Source: Parasitella parasitica
Taxonomy: Eukaryota; Mucoromycota; Mucoromycetes; Mucorales; Mucoraceae
NCBI GenBank assembly: GCA_025201805.1
Contig: MU619373.1
Location: forward strand, 1 to 35,286
Direction: 5' to 3'
Length of the DNA: 35,286 nt
Shown here: piece after piece, positions 1 through 9,222 of the stretch
Position numbering within the stretch: position 1 is the stretch's first letter
Layout: each line of letters begins with the position of its first letter
Made by a program: the position numbers and the translations under genes
Notes under the pieces: model-generated
What the model saw: the letters and a program-made list of their open reading frames with translations, nothing else
The model's database searches: none
What the model was told of the DNA's origin: nothing

Positions 1-546
1 ATCGTTAGATCAACAACGTCAATAAACAACTCAATAATATTCACACTCACGTAAGATTAGAATAGCTACGATAGAATTATCCTATTGACCTGATGAATGA
101 CCATCTCTAATCAACCCAACAAGTAGTATGATAGTTTACTACTAAGCCAGAACGGCTGATTAGAATTCATAACACAACATATAAAGAATAATGGAACGGT
201 TAAGAAATAACGAAACAATTGTCTGCTAGTAAGACGACACTCAAATAATATAAACAGAGATATAAAATAACAGCTTATTGCACATTCAATCTACTTTCAA
301 AATAAAGAAGGATTTTAATCGTATCTTGCTTTTTTACACTTTTTACTGCATTTCGCTGCAGAGAGGTCGCCATGACTCCAAATCAACTCGTATATTCTTT
401 AAATCACCTAAGCTATCACAACCAGTGCTTATATTGCAATCTAGTTACTTTGATAAATTACGTTAAAAACCTTGATCATCTTGCTATGCACATTTGAACA
501 GCTTAATGTGCCCATATTTTTCTATTATGCCCATTTGTGCATATTA
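1..546. other. AT-rich DNA without a recognisable gene
   Basis: I see no convincing gene here. Short open frames exist but carry no recognisable domain. In particular, the minus strand downstream of the truncated LINE ORF2 shows no reverse transcriptase motif, so the element does not simply continue in another frame. Confidence 0.5.
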
Positions 547-1569
547 TTATACCCATGGGAATACTACTTCGGCCGTAGTGGAACTATCCAAAGATTGGTA
601 CAAACATTGATTCAAAGAATCGTTGAGTGCATCAATATCTGGACGAGAACCAGGAGGAGCAGACACCAAACCAGAGAGTTCAACAGCCAAAGGAGCAACA
701 GAAGACCTAAAGAGGGCTCGATATACACCCAAAGGCTTTTTCTTACCCAACTTAGATAGCTTCCACTGCCGTCTAGGAGCAACACCAGAATCACCAGAAG
801 CCATAGAATCCCCAGGAGGAGCCACATACTCGAAGGTAAGTACCAACAATCGATGATCAGAGCTAAGGGACAGATCAGATTCGACCACCAACTGAGGGTT
901 TACCATACCAGCCTCACCAATGTTTGTCAAGAAGAAGTCAATGATACTACTACACTCCCGCTGCTGACGGAAGCTAGAGTATGTTGACACACCAAAAGCC
1001 AAAGACGTATTTAAATTCCTGAAGCAATACTCATCCAGCCAAGGCTTTAGAGCAGTACCACGAGGAGTTGCCACAGTATCACCAGTAAAAGAACCCATCC
1101 GAGCATTGAAGTCACCGCAAAGAATAGTATCCCTAGTTAAAGGTAATGAACTGAGAGCCGAGAGCACCCTATCAGTTGATAGGGGTGGAGGAAAGTATAC
1201 ACAGTGTACTGTCAGGGCGCCAACCCTTAAGGACAAAGTATGCGGATTATAAGATGGAAGTTGATAGACTGAAAAAGGACAGGAAGGAGAGACAAAAGCA
1301 GTAATACCACCAGAACCACGGTTGAAAGCACCAGGTACTTTGGAGCCATAGAGATGATATTGAGACCAGTCTGTAGGAAAGGATCCAGAGGTAAGCCAGG
1401 TTTCAGTAACTATTAGAACATGAGTGCTGAGAGTGTGAGACAGAACATCATGAACTACTGATTGGCGAAGACCATTAGCATTCCAGAGAGAGAGAGAGAC
1501 AAATAAGGAGTGGACAGGGTTGTTGTTATTATTATACAGTATCGGTGAATCAGTAATGGAAGAACACAT
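547..1569 (-). pseudogene. LINE ORF2, endonuclease domain only (3'-truncated)
   Basis: This is the start of ORF2 of a non-LTR retrotransposon, encoding an apurinic-type endonuclease of the EEP fold that nicks target DNA for target-primed reverse transcription. Visible motifs in order are SLWNANGL (Asn), VTETWL (catalytic Glu), CGDFNARMG, SSIIDFFLT and SDHRLL (the C-terminal Asp-His pair), all within about residues 25-245. The frame stops after 340 residues, soon after the linker. The reverse transcriptase and the C-terminal Cys/His region expected of a protein of roughly 1000 residues or more are absent. The start overlaps the ORF1 stop as TAATG at 1571-1567. The endonuclease is open and motif-complete, so the element is fairly young. 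Loss of the 3' end, not the 5' end, points to a deletion or rearrangement near 547 instead of aborted reverse transcription. Confidence 0.85.
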
Positions 1570-2519
1570 TATTGTTCATCCATATCGGACACACTAGGAT
1601 CCTCACTTGGATCATTGAGCTTACGACGAAACAAGAAGTCGGCCTTCTTGGGTTCCTTCTTGGCAAAACGTTGAAGAGCATCCGCAACAGAAACAGAGAG
1701 ATCCTCTTGACAGATCCAGCCTTGATCAACAAAGTAGCGACCAACACCACTGACATTGAGAGGGCGAAGGAAGGTCAAAGTTTGTTGGCAACGAGCAGCA
1801 GTAAACTCAGAAATGAGAGCAGAACGTTCATCAATAGAGAGATCAGCATACTTGGGATCGGCAATGTTAGCAGGATCCAAAGGGTCAAAGTCCTGGATGA
1901 TTTGAGCATCACACTTGGTAGATAACAGATCAATAAATTCCGCAGCGTATTGAACATGAAGAAGAATACCAATTACTTCAGAAGCAGGAAAGCAGATATC
2001 CAGTACACGACCAAGATCCACACCAACACCTCTAAATGTTGAGCGAATTTCAGAACGTTGAAGCTTTCGAGAGCGCCCAATATAGACATATTGGTAGCCT
2101 TGCGGACCTTTAGCAGCAGCAGTTTTGAATATACGACCAGCAGCTAGACGTTTCTTAACTTGTCTAGTAGGATCGGGAAGGTTGGCAGCAGCAGTAGCAA
2201 TCTGACTAAAGGTAGCAGGAGTGGCAGAAGTAGCACCATTAGTAGCAGCAGTAGTTTTGGTGAGACGTTTTGAAGAACCAACTTCCCCCCTTTCGCTTTG
2301 AGCTCCTTTGATGTCACGTGATCTAAGGCTTGTAATTTCCAGATCCTTCTGTTGTAAAAGGTTTTTCAGTTCAGTATTCTCTTTTTCCAACATATCTAGA
2401 CGCGACAGTATCCCATCATGTTGATTAACTCGTTCAGTAACTGAAGTAAGTTGTTGTTGGAGTTGTTGCAGTAGCAAATGTAGTTGATTCATGTCCATAA
2501 TTTGTAGATTATCAGTCAT
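1569..2519 (-). CDS. LINE ORF1 nucleic-acid-binding protein
   Basis: This 316-residue protein sits immediately upstream of the LINE ORF2, the usual place of ORF1, which coats the element's RNA. About residues 10-65 form a Gln/Leu-rich heptad-like stretch (QLHLLLQQLQQ, then NTELKNLLQQKDLEI), suggesting a coiled coil that trimerises or dimerises. An Ala/Thr-rich basic linker follows. Then comes a region around GYQYVYIGRSRKLQRSEIRS that looks like an RRM-type fold (beta strand, helix, beta strand ending in VIGILLHVQY). The C-terminus is basic. I see no Cys/His zinc knuckle. The frame is intact from ATG at 2519 to TAA. The stop shares bases with the ORF2 ATG, so ORF2 is probably translated by termination-reinitiation. 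The RRM-like reading is inferred from pattern only. Confidence 0.75.
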   Translation of the reverse strand: MTDNLQIMDMNQLHLLLQQLQQQLTSVTERVNQHDGILSRLDMLEKENTELKNLLQQKDLEITSLRSRDIKGAQSERGEVGSSKRLTKTTAATNGATSATPATFSQIATAAANLPDPTRQVKKRLAAGRIFKTAAAKGPQGYQYVYIGRSRKLQRSEIRSTFRGVGVDLGRVLDICFPASEVIGILLHVQYAAEFIDLLSTKCDAQIIQDFDPLDPANIADPKYADLSIDERSALISEFTAARCQQTLTFLRPLNVSGVGRYFVDQGWICQEDLSVSVADALQRFAKKEPKKADFLFRRKLNDPSEDPSVSDMDEQ

Positions 2520-2749
2520 GGTTGATAAAATATATTTTTTATAAATTTAAAATTTAAAAAAAAATATGAAGCAGTTGTTCGACAAGGCTAAAACTATAAC
2601 ACAAGATACTACTCTAATATAAGGCAAGTATATTGGTATAATTTCGAGTTGATTGCGTTGCTGACTGTCGAGAAAATACGTTTTTTGTTGAAGTGAAAGT
2701 GTTTCTACCAGGATAGGGTGGCAAAAAGTGATGGAAAAACGAAAGAGAT

Positions 2750-2822
2750 GCGGGTATAGCTCAGCTGGGAGAGCGTTAGACTGAAGATCTAAAGGCCAAG
2801 CGTTCGATCCGCTTTACCCGCA
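2750..2822 (+). tRNA. tRNA-Phe (anticodon GAA)
   Basis: A complete cloverleaf can be drawn. The acceptor stem GCGGGTA pairs with TACCCGC, and the discriminator is A at 2822. The D arm is TAGCTCAGCTGGGAGAGCG. The anticodon stem TTAGA/TCTAA encloses the loop CTGAAGA, giving anticodon GAA. The T stem AAGCG/CGCTT encloses TTCGATC. There is no intron, and CCA is not encoded, as expected for a eukaryotic gene. The internal A and B boxes are intact. Confidence 0.97.
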
Positions 2823-2827
2823 ATAGC

Positions 2828-2832
2828 TTTTT
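2828..2832 (+). terminator. RNA polymerase III terminator of tRNA-Phe
   Basis: A run of five T starts five bases after the mature 3' end of the tRNA, the standard Pol III stop signal. Confidence 0.85.
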
Positions 2833-3705
2833 AACAAGCTTCAAATCAGTGGTGTCTTTAGTGCAGTTGCAATTGTAGTTTGATAAATTTTATATCACGT
2901 ATAGATGCTTTGGTATTGTTGTAATTGATTTCATCTTTTGCTTTAACGTGGCAAATAATAAATAAGTTTTTATAGAAAATTTAGCAACGGCAGATCGATC
3001 TATAATAGTAGTGAGCACCAGCAGTTTTACAGCTGTTATCCAACTTAATTTTTGTTGTGGCAGACAGGTGGTGATTTATCAGAATGAGAAATTATTCAAA
3101 TAAAACGGTTGTGAATTAATCAAGTAAAGATCTCGTTTATTACATGGAAAAAATGATGGTTTATATACTAGTGAATCTAAGTGGACTGATGGGAAGATAA
3201 GATACAAGTGTGAGACATGGTGTGATTTAGAGAATGGAACGATAGATCGTATCTATTGTCCATGAACATGTCATGTTGAGTTATAAATAAGGAACATGAT
3301 TCATTGGGATATGTTCCTGAATTGTGTTCAGGATTGAGTTTACTTGAGTTTGACTTCCGGTTGGGAAATTGACACATCAGGTGGTATGAGATTAAGCAAT
3401 TATTAGATGATTGGTAATTCTTTGTATACAATGTACAGTATCACAAATGTAGTTTACTTGGAATGTAATACCAAGTTCAATGTCTGACCATGACGATAAA
3501 AAGCGTTACAATAGATATAATATAATATAGTAGTCAAGCTTCTTCTTGTGAAATTACTAGTAAAAAAATATACAGAAAAAATACTTTCTAAAACTGTTAT
3601 TTATATTTAGATGAAGCTCATCAAAATGTCATTTAAAAACTATCGCTTTATACTAGTTTTCCAAGGGTAAGATTATAAATATGAACTTAAATTATATTGG
3701 ATTAT
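2833..3705. other. AT-rich intergenic DNA
   Basis: No gene recognised. The only longer frame (minus, 3177-3431) has no domain and low-complexity composition. Downstream of the gag remnant no further gag or pol coding could be read. Confidence 0.5.
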
Positions 3706-3825
3706 TCATCTTCTAGGACGTCTTGGCAGCAAGGATTGATAAAGAGATAACGAATGGCGGATTTGACGAGTGTTGGAGTTGTTTCTATTTGTTCTTGATA
3801 TTGGATTACGTCTTCTTAAATCCAT
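3706..3825 (-). pseudogene. Start of an LTR-retrotransposon gag-like ORF (39 codons)
   Basis: ATG at 3825 opens a 39-residue Arg/Asn/Ser-rich frame (begins MDLRRRNPISR) closed by TGA at 3706. It lies about 65 bp inside the inner end of the proposed LTR on the same strand, the place where gag starts after a primer-binding site and leader. Nothing downstream resembles capsid, protease or polymerase, so the element is broken off here. The gag assignment rests on position and basic composition only. Confidence 0.35.
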
Positions 3826-3890
3826 GCTAGCCTGGTCTTGATGATTGTGATCTTTGTGGAATATGTTCTGCCAGTGTCAAAGGGCGCAGC

Positions 3891-4548
3891 GTAATGTTTG
3901 CAATCAAATTGGGATCAATTTTATGTGAAAATAAAAAAAGTAAAAAAATAAAGCCAGAGAAATACAATTATAGTATTTCCACCTTTATTTTCGATTGAAA
4001 GAAAACTGAAGAAAAGATACATGCTCTTTAAGAGAGCTTGTATTTATACTACTTGTAAAATTGCCTCACTACAGTGAGAATGCTTATTTTAGAGCTTATT
4101 TGAAGAATAACTTTTGTTGACATTCTCTCACTTGTATTGTAGTTAAGATTTCGATATGTTGGTATTGAAATTGATACTATGGTTTTGGGCAGGATTGTAA
4201 TACTTGAGGATCCTGATTATTTCTAATGCGACTGAGCTTTCCTTATTGTGTAATAAACAAGCCATTTCTGGCATCTAGAATTATTGCAATTGTTATAAAA
4301 CAATTGCATTGTTTATACATGTTTGGAATTTGTTTATTTGTGATTTTATGAGCAGCGTTGTTCAACATTAGCATGTGCCAGGGTTGTAGGAGATTGTACT
4401 TTGATCAGGAGTGCAAGCTTCTACCAACACTTGTTAATGTTTACTTGTGCTTTTCATGTATTTCTTTCTTGGATGGATCAGCCATGTTCCATCTGGATTT
4501 TATTTTAATGTAATTGTGGTGCCATATAATGGGTGCCATTTTATTACA
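3891..4548 (-). mobile_element. Probable LTR of a decayed LTR retrotransposon
   Basis: Read on the minus strand, the stretch begins TGTAATAAAATGGCACCC at 4548 and ends at ATTAC (3895-3891). That is a TG start with an imperfect terminal inverted repeat TGTAAT/ATTAC(A), in which the final A is now G. Inside, at promoter-like spacing, are a TATA box (TATAAATA, 4048-4041) and a polyadenylation signal AATAAA (3989-3984) about 50 bp later, as in a U3-R region. The outer end contains a short repeat of (T/G)GGTGCCAT. A leader and a short basic ORF follow. No second LTR was found, so this is a 5' LTR with a truncated interior. The boundaries are inferred. Confidence 0.45.
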
Positions 4549-6900
4549 ATGCTATGTAAATATGATTTGTATAAAGTAATAAGGCTTTTCTGAATAAAAC
4601 CAGATACAAAACTGAAGAATTTTATTGACATAAGATATAATCTCTAGTTATACTAAAAAAATATATCCCAATCAATGTTTATCCACATAACATCTGATGT
4701 TTGACAAGAAGTGTCAAACCTTATTAAATCACAGCATTTCCAGGACAGACCCATCTTTCTATTTTACATTAAAGAAAAGATTGGGTAGAATGTCTTCCCG
4801 ACATCCCGCGATCTGATCTAGATGTATTCTTTGAATAAGCCAGGAACCTTGCAAGAGGTCCAATTACAACTTGTATAGCTTATTCCTTATTTGTAAAAGA
4901 ATTACCAACAATTAATATCGTGATCCGTGCATTATGACTAGGTTAGATATGATATACTTCTAGCCTTTATATGGATACAACAAAATATTCTGGGGTAATT
5001 TGAAGTTCATATTCATACTATTTACGGAAATTCTTTTTATGTAATGATCAGTTTATACTGATCTATAACAATAAGGCATTCCGTCAGTTTTTTCCCTCGT
5101 CGTATGGCCAAAGAGAAATACCTATAGATAGCTAAAAAAATTCGCATTCAATAAAAATATATTATGCGTTTTTCAGCGAACTTCAAGGGTAATTCTGACG
5201 AAATTGAAATTGAGATTTCACGAAATAAAAATTTAATCGGCGGAATTGTCCTCAAAATACAGTAACAATTATACCAATTCCACAGATATCAGTGATGTAT
5301 CAATTCTAAAACCGGATGTCAATATAATATAAACTCGTACTGAAGAGTAAAACATCAGATCATAAAATAATATGACATGACATTTGGGATAGATACAATC
5401 TACCCTATCTCCCGGATCTCATCACTAAAACCTTTATCCTCACATCGCTTCCCTCAGTTCATAAAAAGTATATCAACCCTCTATTTTTGAATGTAATAAA
5501 CGGATATTTACATAATTAACTTCTATTTGAATTTTTCTGATAAATCAATCACCAATTTACATATCAGAATTGCATCTAATCCATCATACGCTTCCATAAA
5601 AAGCAAATAAAACCCTATCTTATGCGCCATAAGTACAGGCATAATCATCGCTATCTGAGCATAACTTGCTTTCCACTGGGCAATGTCTCTATCCAAAGTT
5701 ATCTTCAAAAACACCTTCGCGTTTTTGATTTCGGAGTTTAAAATAAACCACGTGGTTTGCGGAGGTTTAATTTGCTTTTGTCTTCAAATGTAGTAAATAT
5801 TTGCGCTGGGCTGACAATTTTCGAATAAGTAATATTATTTTATACTGAGATCTGATGTTGGAATAAGGGTTTAGCCATCATTGGCGAGCACCATAAATCC
5901 TTAAACAAGATATCAAATCAGTTTAAATTCATCTGAGGAGTAAAATATCTGATCATAAAATATATTTCAGCATGGTAATAAAGATAATGTGTTATGACAG
6001 TAAAAGGTACCATTTCATTGCACTTGCGTACAAAAACATTTTTGATTTTCATAATTTTAAAATCTTACAATTTTTGTCAAAGAAACTTTAGTAACGCGAT
6101 AGAACCAGAAAAACACAGCGACAACTCACAGCGCTATGGAATAAAAGTATTTCTATTCACGAAAATATCATTAGTATCAATAAAGTTACCAACAGAAATG
6201 AGAAATTAATAAAGACGACTATTAATTCACCAGATACAAACTACTAATGTCATTGATTAGTTAATAAAAGGTTATCTTTCCGTTTAGAATAAACTCTTAT
6301 GAATTAATCTATGAATACAATCAGATAATGTTTGGCATTTAACTGTCAAATAAGCTTATGATAACGCAGTATTAGTCAGAGCAAGACTTATATTTAATCA
6401 GCTAAGTAAGACGAATGTGAATCATTTATCGATAAGTTTAGCCTCGTAATTTAGAAAAAGTAGAATCCAAACAGTTGGTTTCTAATACAAGACATTCCAT
6501 GCTTATTTCTATTATCATAAAAGAACCGGTGAGATTTAATCTTAGATCTGATCAGGGACGGTTGCCATGACAGCAGTTTTGTGTCCATAGAATACAGTGG
6601 TAGTCATCTTCAACAATAATAGCGTTATTTTCTGAGCAACTAAACACTTCAAAACGAGATTTTGATGGGTAGTATTTGTATAATATTATTTTACTTACTC
6701 TTAGTTTTCACATAAGAATTGCATATAAGCATCTATGTCTTTTTATGAAGAACAAAGGAAGGCCTGGTTTAGGCTTGTTGATTAATACAGGCACGATTAG
6801 GACATTCTAATGAGTATTTAACTCCTACAGCATATAGCAAAATGTGTATCAAAAGTTAAAGAGGTCTAATACTGTAACTACCAAAATAAATCCATTACAT
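4549..6900. other. Gene-poor AT-rich stretch
   Basis: Only short frames occur. The minus frame 5523-5714 (63 codons, containing FYLLFMEAYDGLDAILICK) reads somewhat like protein, but I recognise no family. The plus frame 5994-6209 looks random. Near 5700-5770 there is a GC-richer patch containing CCACGTGG, which could be an E-box/G-box by chance. Confidence 0.4.
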
Positions 6901-6929
6901 CTCTAGTAGTTACTCTTTTTTTCTTTCTG

Positions 6930-7040
6930 GTTCAAGGTTCCTTTACTTGTACATGACGTTCACTAGGCCATATTTCTCAGCCTCTTCAGACTGAAATGCG
7001 AGCTTGGATATCCACAAAACAATAATGATCGCAGACCTCT
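6930..7040 (-). pseudogene. Scrap resembling an enoyl-CoA hydratase/isomerase
   Basis: On the minus strand, between about 7040 and 6950, an open stretch reads ...SKLAFQSEEAEKYGLVNVMYK and then stops. The AEEAxxxGLVNxV pattern is typical of crotonase-fold enzymes (enoyl-CoA hydratase/isomerase), where it follows the oxyanion-hole helix. No upstream crotonase motifs or start were found nearby. I read it as a small remnant of a fatty-acid oxidation enzyme gene, or a chance match over about 20 residues. Confidence 0.25.
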
Positions 7041-7253
7041 CTTCGTTTTAAAAAGAGATACAAGCCTGCTGTAACCAATTGTTTGTCTTTGTCTTTGTCT
7101 ATGTAATATTTATCGAAAAGACGAGACTCTATAAATTCACGTACCAGATAATATAACCCAATCAGGTCATACTCTTCCAGGCTCGGTCACAGATTGATAA
7201 TTTATCATGTTTTCATTTCTCGGTTCCCTTTTTTGCTTTATCCTGCAAGCACA

Positions 7254-8321
7254 ATGAAAGGCCTTCATTTTCTTGACTCGAGCACAGTGCCAACAAATTG
7301 TATTCCTATCTGCCCATCCTTTCAGCAGGTGCTCAGTATTGAAGAAACACTACATAGTATCCAGAAAAGAGGCGGTATACTGAATAATGTCAACTCTGAA
7401 ACGTTAGTTTCTGGATTAGATAAAATTGCATCTGGTGTCTTGAAGTTTTCCAGTTTTGACATGAGCCCTGAAATGGAATGCTTGAGTGGTAAGATGTATT
7501 TTGTTGTTGAGTTTTTAAGACAGCTCGAGTATCGTAAACTGGTAAGTTATACACATGAAACATAAAAAAAATAACATTAGTAGATTATTACACAATAAGA
7601 ATTTGATCAAGAATTTTTGCTGTAGTTGTCGATATGTACTGATATTATTTTGATTTAGGGCTACTGTATTGTTAGCATTATTACTAATCGTTCAGATGTT
7701 GAAGAAGCTCTGGTAAAAGTATTAACTTACTACATATCTTCTCAAATTGTTCGTATTGAAAATTTATCGGTGGAAGGATATGCTGACGGTATATTCGTCG
7801 GCGGTGTCACTGTTCATATTAAAGTAAGATATTGTCCGTGTGTAATCTGATCTAATCATGAACAGTTGATTTTCTTATAGTCAGATTCAGATCAGCAAAT
7901 CAACCAAACTGCACAAACTGACCTTCTTTTATTATACGATGCGGATTTGATGGGTGCCAATATGACTCGAATCTTTAAGAGAGTAGCTTTCGACTGCAAC
8001 CCTGCGATACTATATCTGTCAACATTTAGCTCACCAGAATCTCGCTGCCGTGATTTTTACAATGTATTTACAAAAAAAAACTATATCGATCCTCACACTC
8101 TCGACTTCGATGATTTCTTAAGTGAAAATGCGACGGATATGTTTCACGTACTTATGCATGAGAATGATATATTCACTGATCAAGAGTTCATGCTTTGGAA
8201 TGATAGTATTGCTCAACAAGTCCTCAATTGGTTTATTTCTGGTCATGATATTGATTATAAATTCGACGGTCTACTGTTTCCATGCGATGTTCCCTCAAAA
8301 TTCTTCCACCCACCTCAATAG
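7254..8321 (+). CDS. Degenerate SNF2-helicase-C-like protein, HDA2/HDA3-like (copy A)
   Basis: Three exons (7254-7541, 7659-7823, 7881-8321; introns 117 and 57 nt; both phase 0) give 297 residues. The order of elements matches the C-terminal RecA lobe of SNF2 helicases. SGKMYFVVEFLRQL (about residue 78) is like the 'SGK...L..LL' start; YCIVSII is like 'VLIFSQ'; and DLLLLYDADLMGANM (about 168) is like motif V 'DTVIIYDSDWNPQ'. The Arg-containing motif VI that should follow is missing, so ATPase activity is unlikely. Such catalytically dead lobes are known in subunits 2 and 3 of the HDA1 histone deacetylase complex, making a chromatin scaffold role plausible. That role is inferred. The C-terminal part has FMLWNDSIAQQVLNWF, shared with the gene at 9223-10882. 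The family call is tentative; the gene structure is better supported. Confidence 0.6.
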
Positions 8322-8469
8322 ATCAAAAAACATATACCAGTTGTAGCATAGATGTATATTATATTTCGTAGATATGTAAATAAATCACCAGAACCGGTTG
8401 TTTCTGCTTAAAACTTTCCATGCTTCATCTGCATAAACTTGAACAGTGTATATATCATTTTTATTTGGT

Positions 8470-8477
8470 TATAAATA
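8470..8477 (+). promoter_or_regulatory. TATA box of the small gene at 8536
   Basis: TATAAATA lies 66 bp before the ATG at 8536, a spacing suited to a short 5' UTR. This supports 8536 as the translation start. Confidence 0.5.
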
Positions 8478-8535
8478 AGGCCATGGCAAATGCTTGCGCT
8501 TCTTCCATTTTCCTTTCCGTTTCTGAACCAACAAA

Positions 8536-8955
8536 ATGTGCTATACCTACCAAAATTCCTGTCAACCTACCATGAGAGGCCCTTTGCAGACTAATTACTG
8601 GCGTCTCAAAACAGACGTAGAAGGCTATTCAAAAGAGGTAATGATTGCTTATAACCCTGAGATCGAAACTATGGATTTTGTCGATTATGTCCAATCAAAA
8701 ATTGAACCACTGGGCCTCTTTATTGACTCTATCGTTATCCCTTCCACTCGTATGGGTTCTTGCTTCAACTATAAAATCAAAAATCAAAACCAATATAAAG
8801 CCGCCACAGGAATGACTTCTATTCAAAGTGATCTCTGGAATTCTAGCCGTGGAGCCTCAGGCACCATCATTCTCGATGAAAAACGTATGGAAAACGAAAA
8901 GCGAGCCTCTGACAGTGGCTACTCCTCAAATGATAGCGATTCCAAGTCCAACTAA
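8536..8955 (+). CDS. Small hypothetical protein with a Ser/Asp-rich tail
   Basis: A single exon of 139 residues that I do not recognise. The N-terminal 100 residues look folded (YWRLKTDVEGYSKEVMIAY, then an acidic stretch followed by FVDYVQSKIEPLGLFIDSIV). The tail, from about residue 118, is charged and Ser-rich, ending DSGYSSNDSDSKSN. There is no signal peptide or membrane segment. A second ATG 12 codons in is an alternative start. The gene sits between the two helicase-C-like paralogs, pointing at the 3' end of the minus-strand copy, and has its own TATA box. Its codon use resembles that of the neighbours, so it is probably real. Function is unknown. Confidence 0.6.
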   Translation: MCYTYQNSCQPTMRGPLQTNYWRLKTDVEGYSKEVMIAYNPEIETMDFVDYVQSKIEPLGLFIDSIVIPSTRMGSCFNYKIKNQNQYKAATGMTSIQSDLWNSSRGASGTIILDEKRMENEKRASDSGYSSNDSDSKSN

Positions 8956-9222
8956 TCATTTTTCCAAAAAGTCTGGTATATCTGCATAAATATTTACAAA
9001 AAATAATACGATGATAAATATTTCAAACAATCTGACAAATCTCAAAAATACAATAAAATCTTTTGCAAATTTAACTAGTAAATGATGAATTGGTATGCTC
9101 GAACTGCATTATGCGCAAAACAAAATGCAAAACATGTTTCCATGGTTACAATAATGAACAAAGAATTTAATTTTACAATATATGAGCAAACGATGATTTA
9201 CATGGGAGAAATGAATACTTTC

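Larger units (their letters stand above)
547..2650 (-). mobile_element. 3'-truncated non-LTR (LINE) retrotransposon
   Basis: ORF1 and the endonuclease half of ORF2 lie head to tail on the minus strand. The 5' untranslated leader probably lies in 2520 to about 2650; its exact end is not visible. The element points away from the tRNA-Phe gene at 2750. LINE1-type elements are known in Mucorales, where the GREM-LINE1 family is described around Mucor centromeres. Membership of this copy in that family cannot be decided by eye. Confidence 0.75.

Noticed and set aside
4041-4140. Short inverted repeats around CTCACT/AGTGAG near 4065
   Set aside because: Too short and imperfect to support a terminal repeat or regulatory hairpin; explained as part of the proposed LTR.
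5523-5714. 63-codon minus frame as a transposase fragment
   Set aside because: Protein-like composition, but no catalytic motif of any known transposase could be seen.
547-7253. A centromere flanked by GREM-LINE1
   Set aside because: One truncated LINE next to gene-poor DNA is not enough, and I could not confirm the family or any centromeric motif. CENP-A ChIP-seq would be required.
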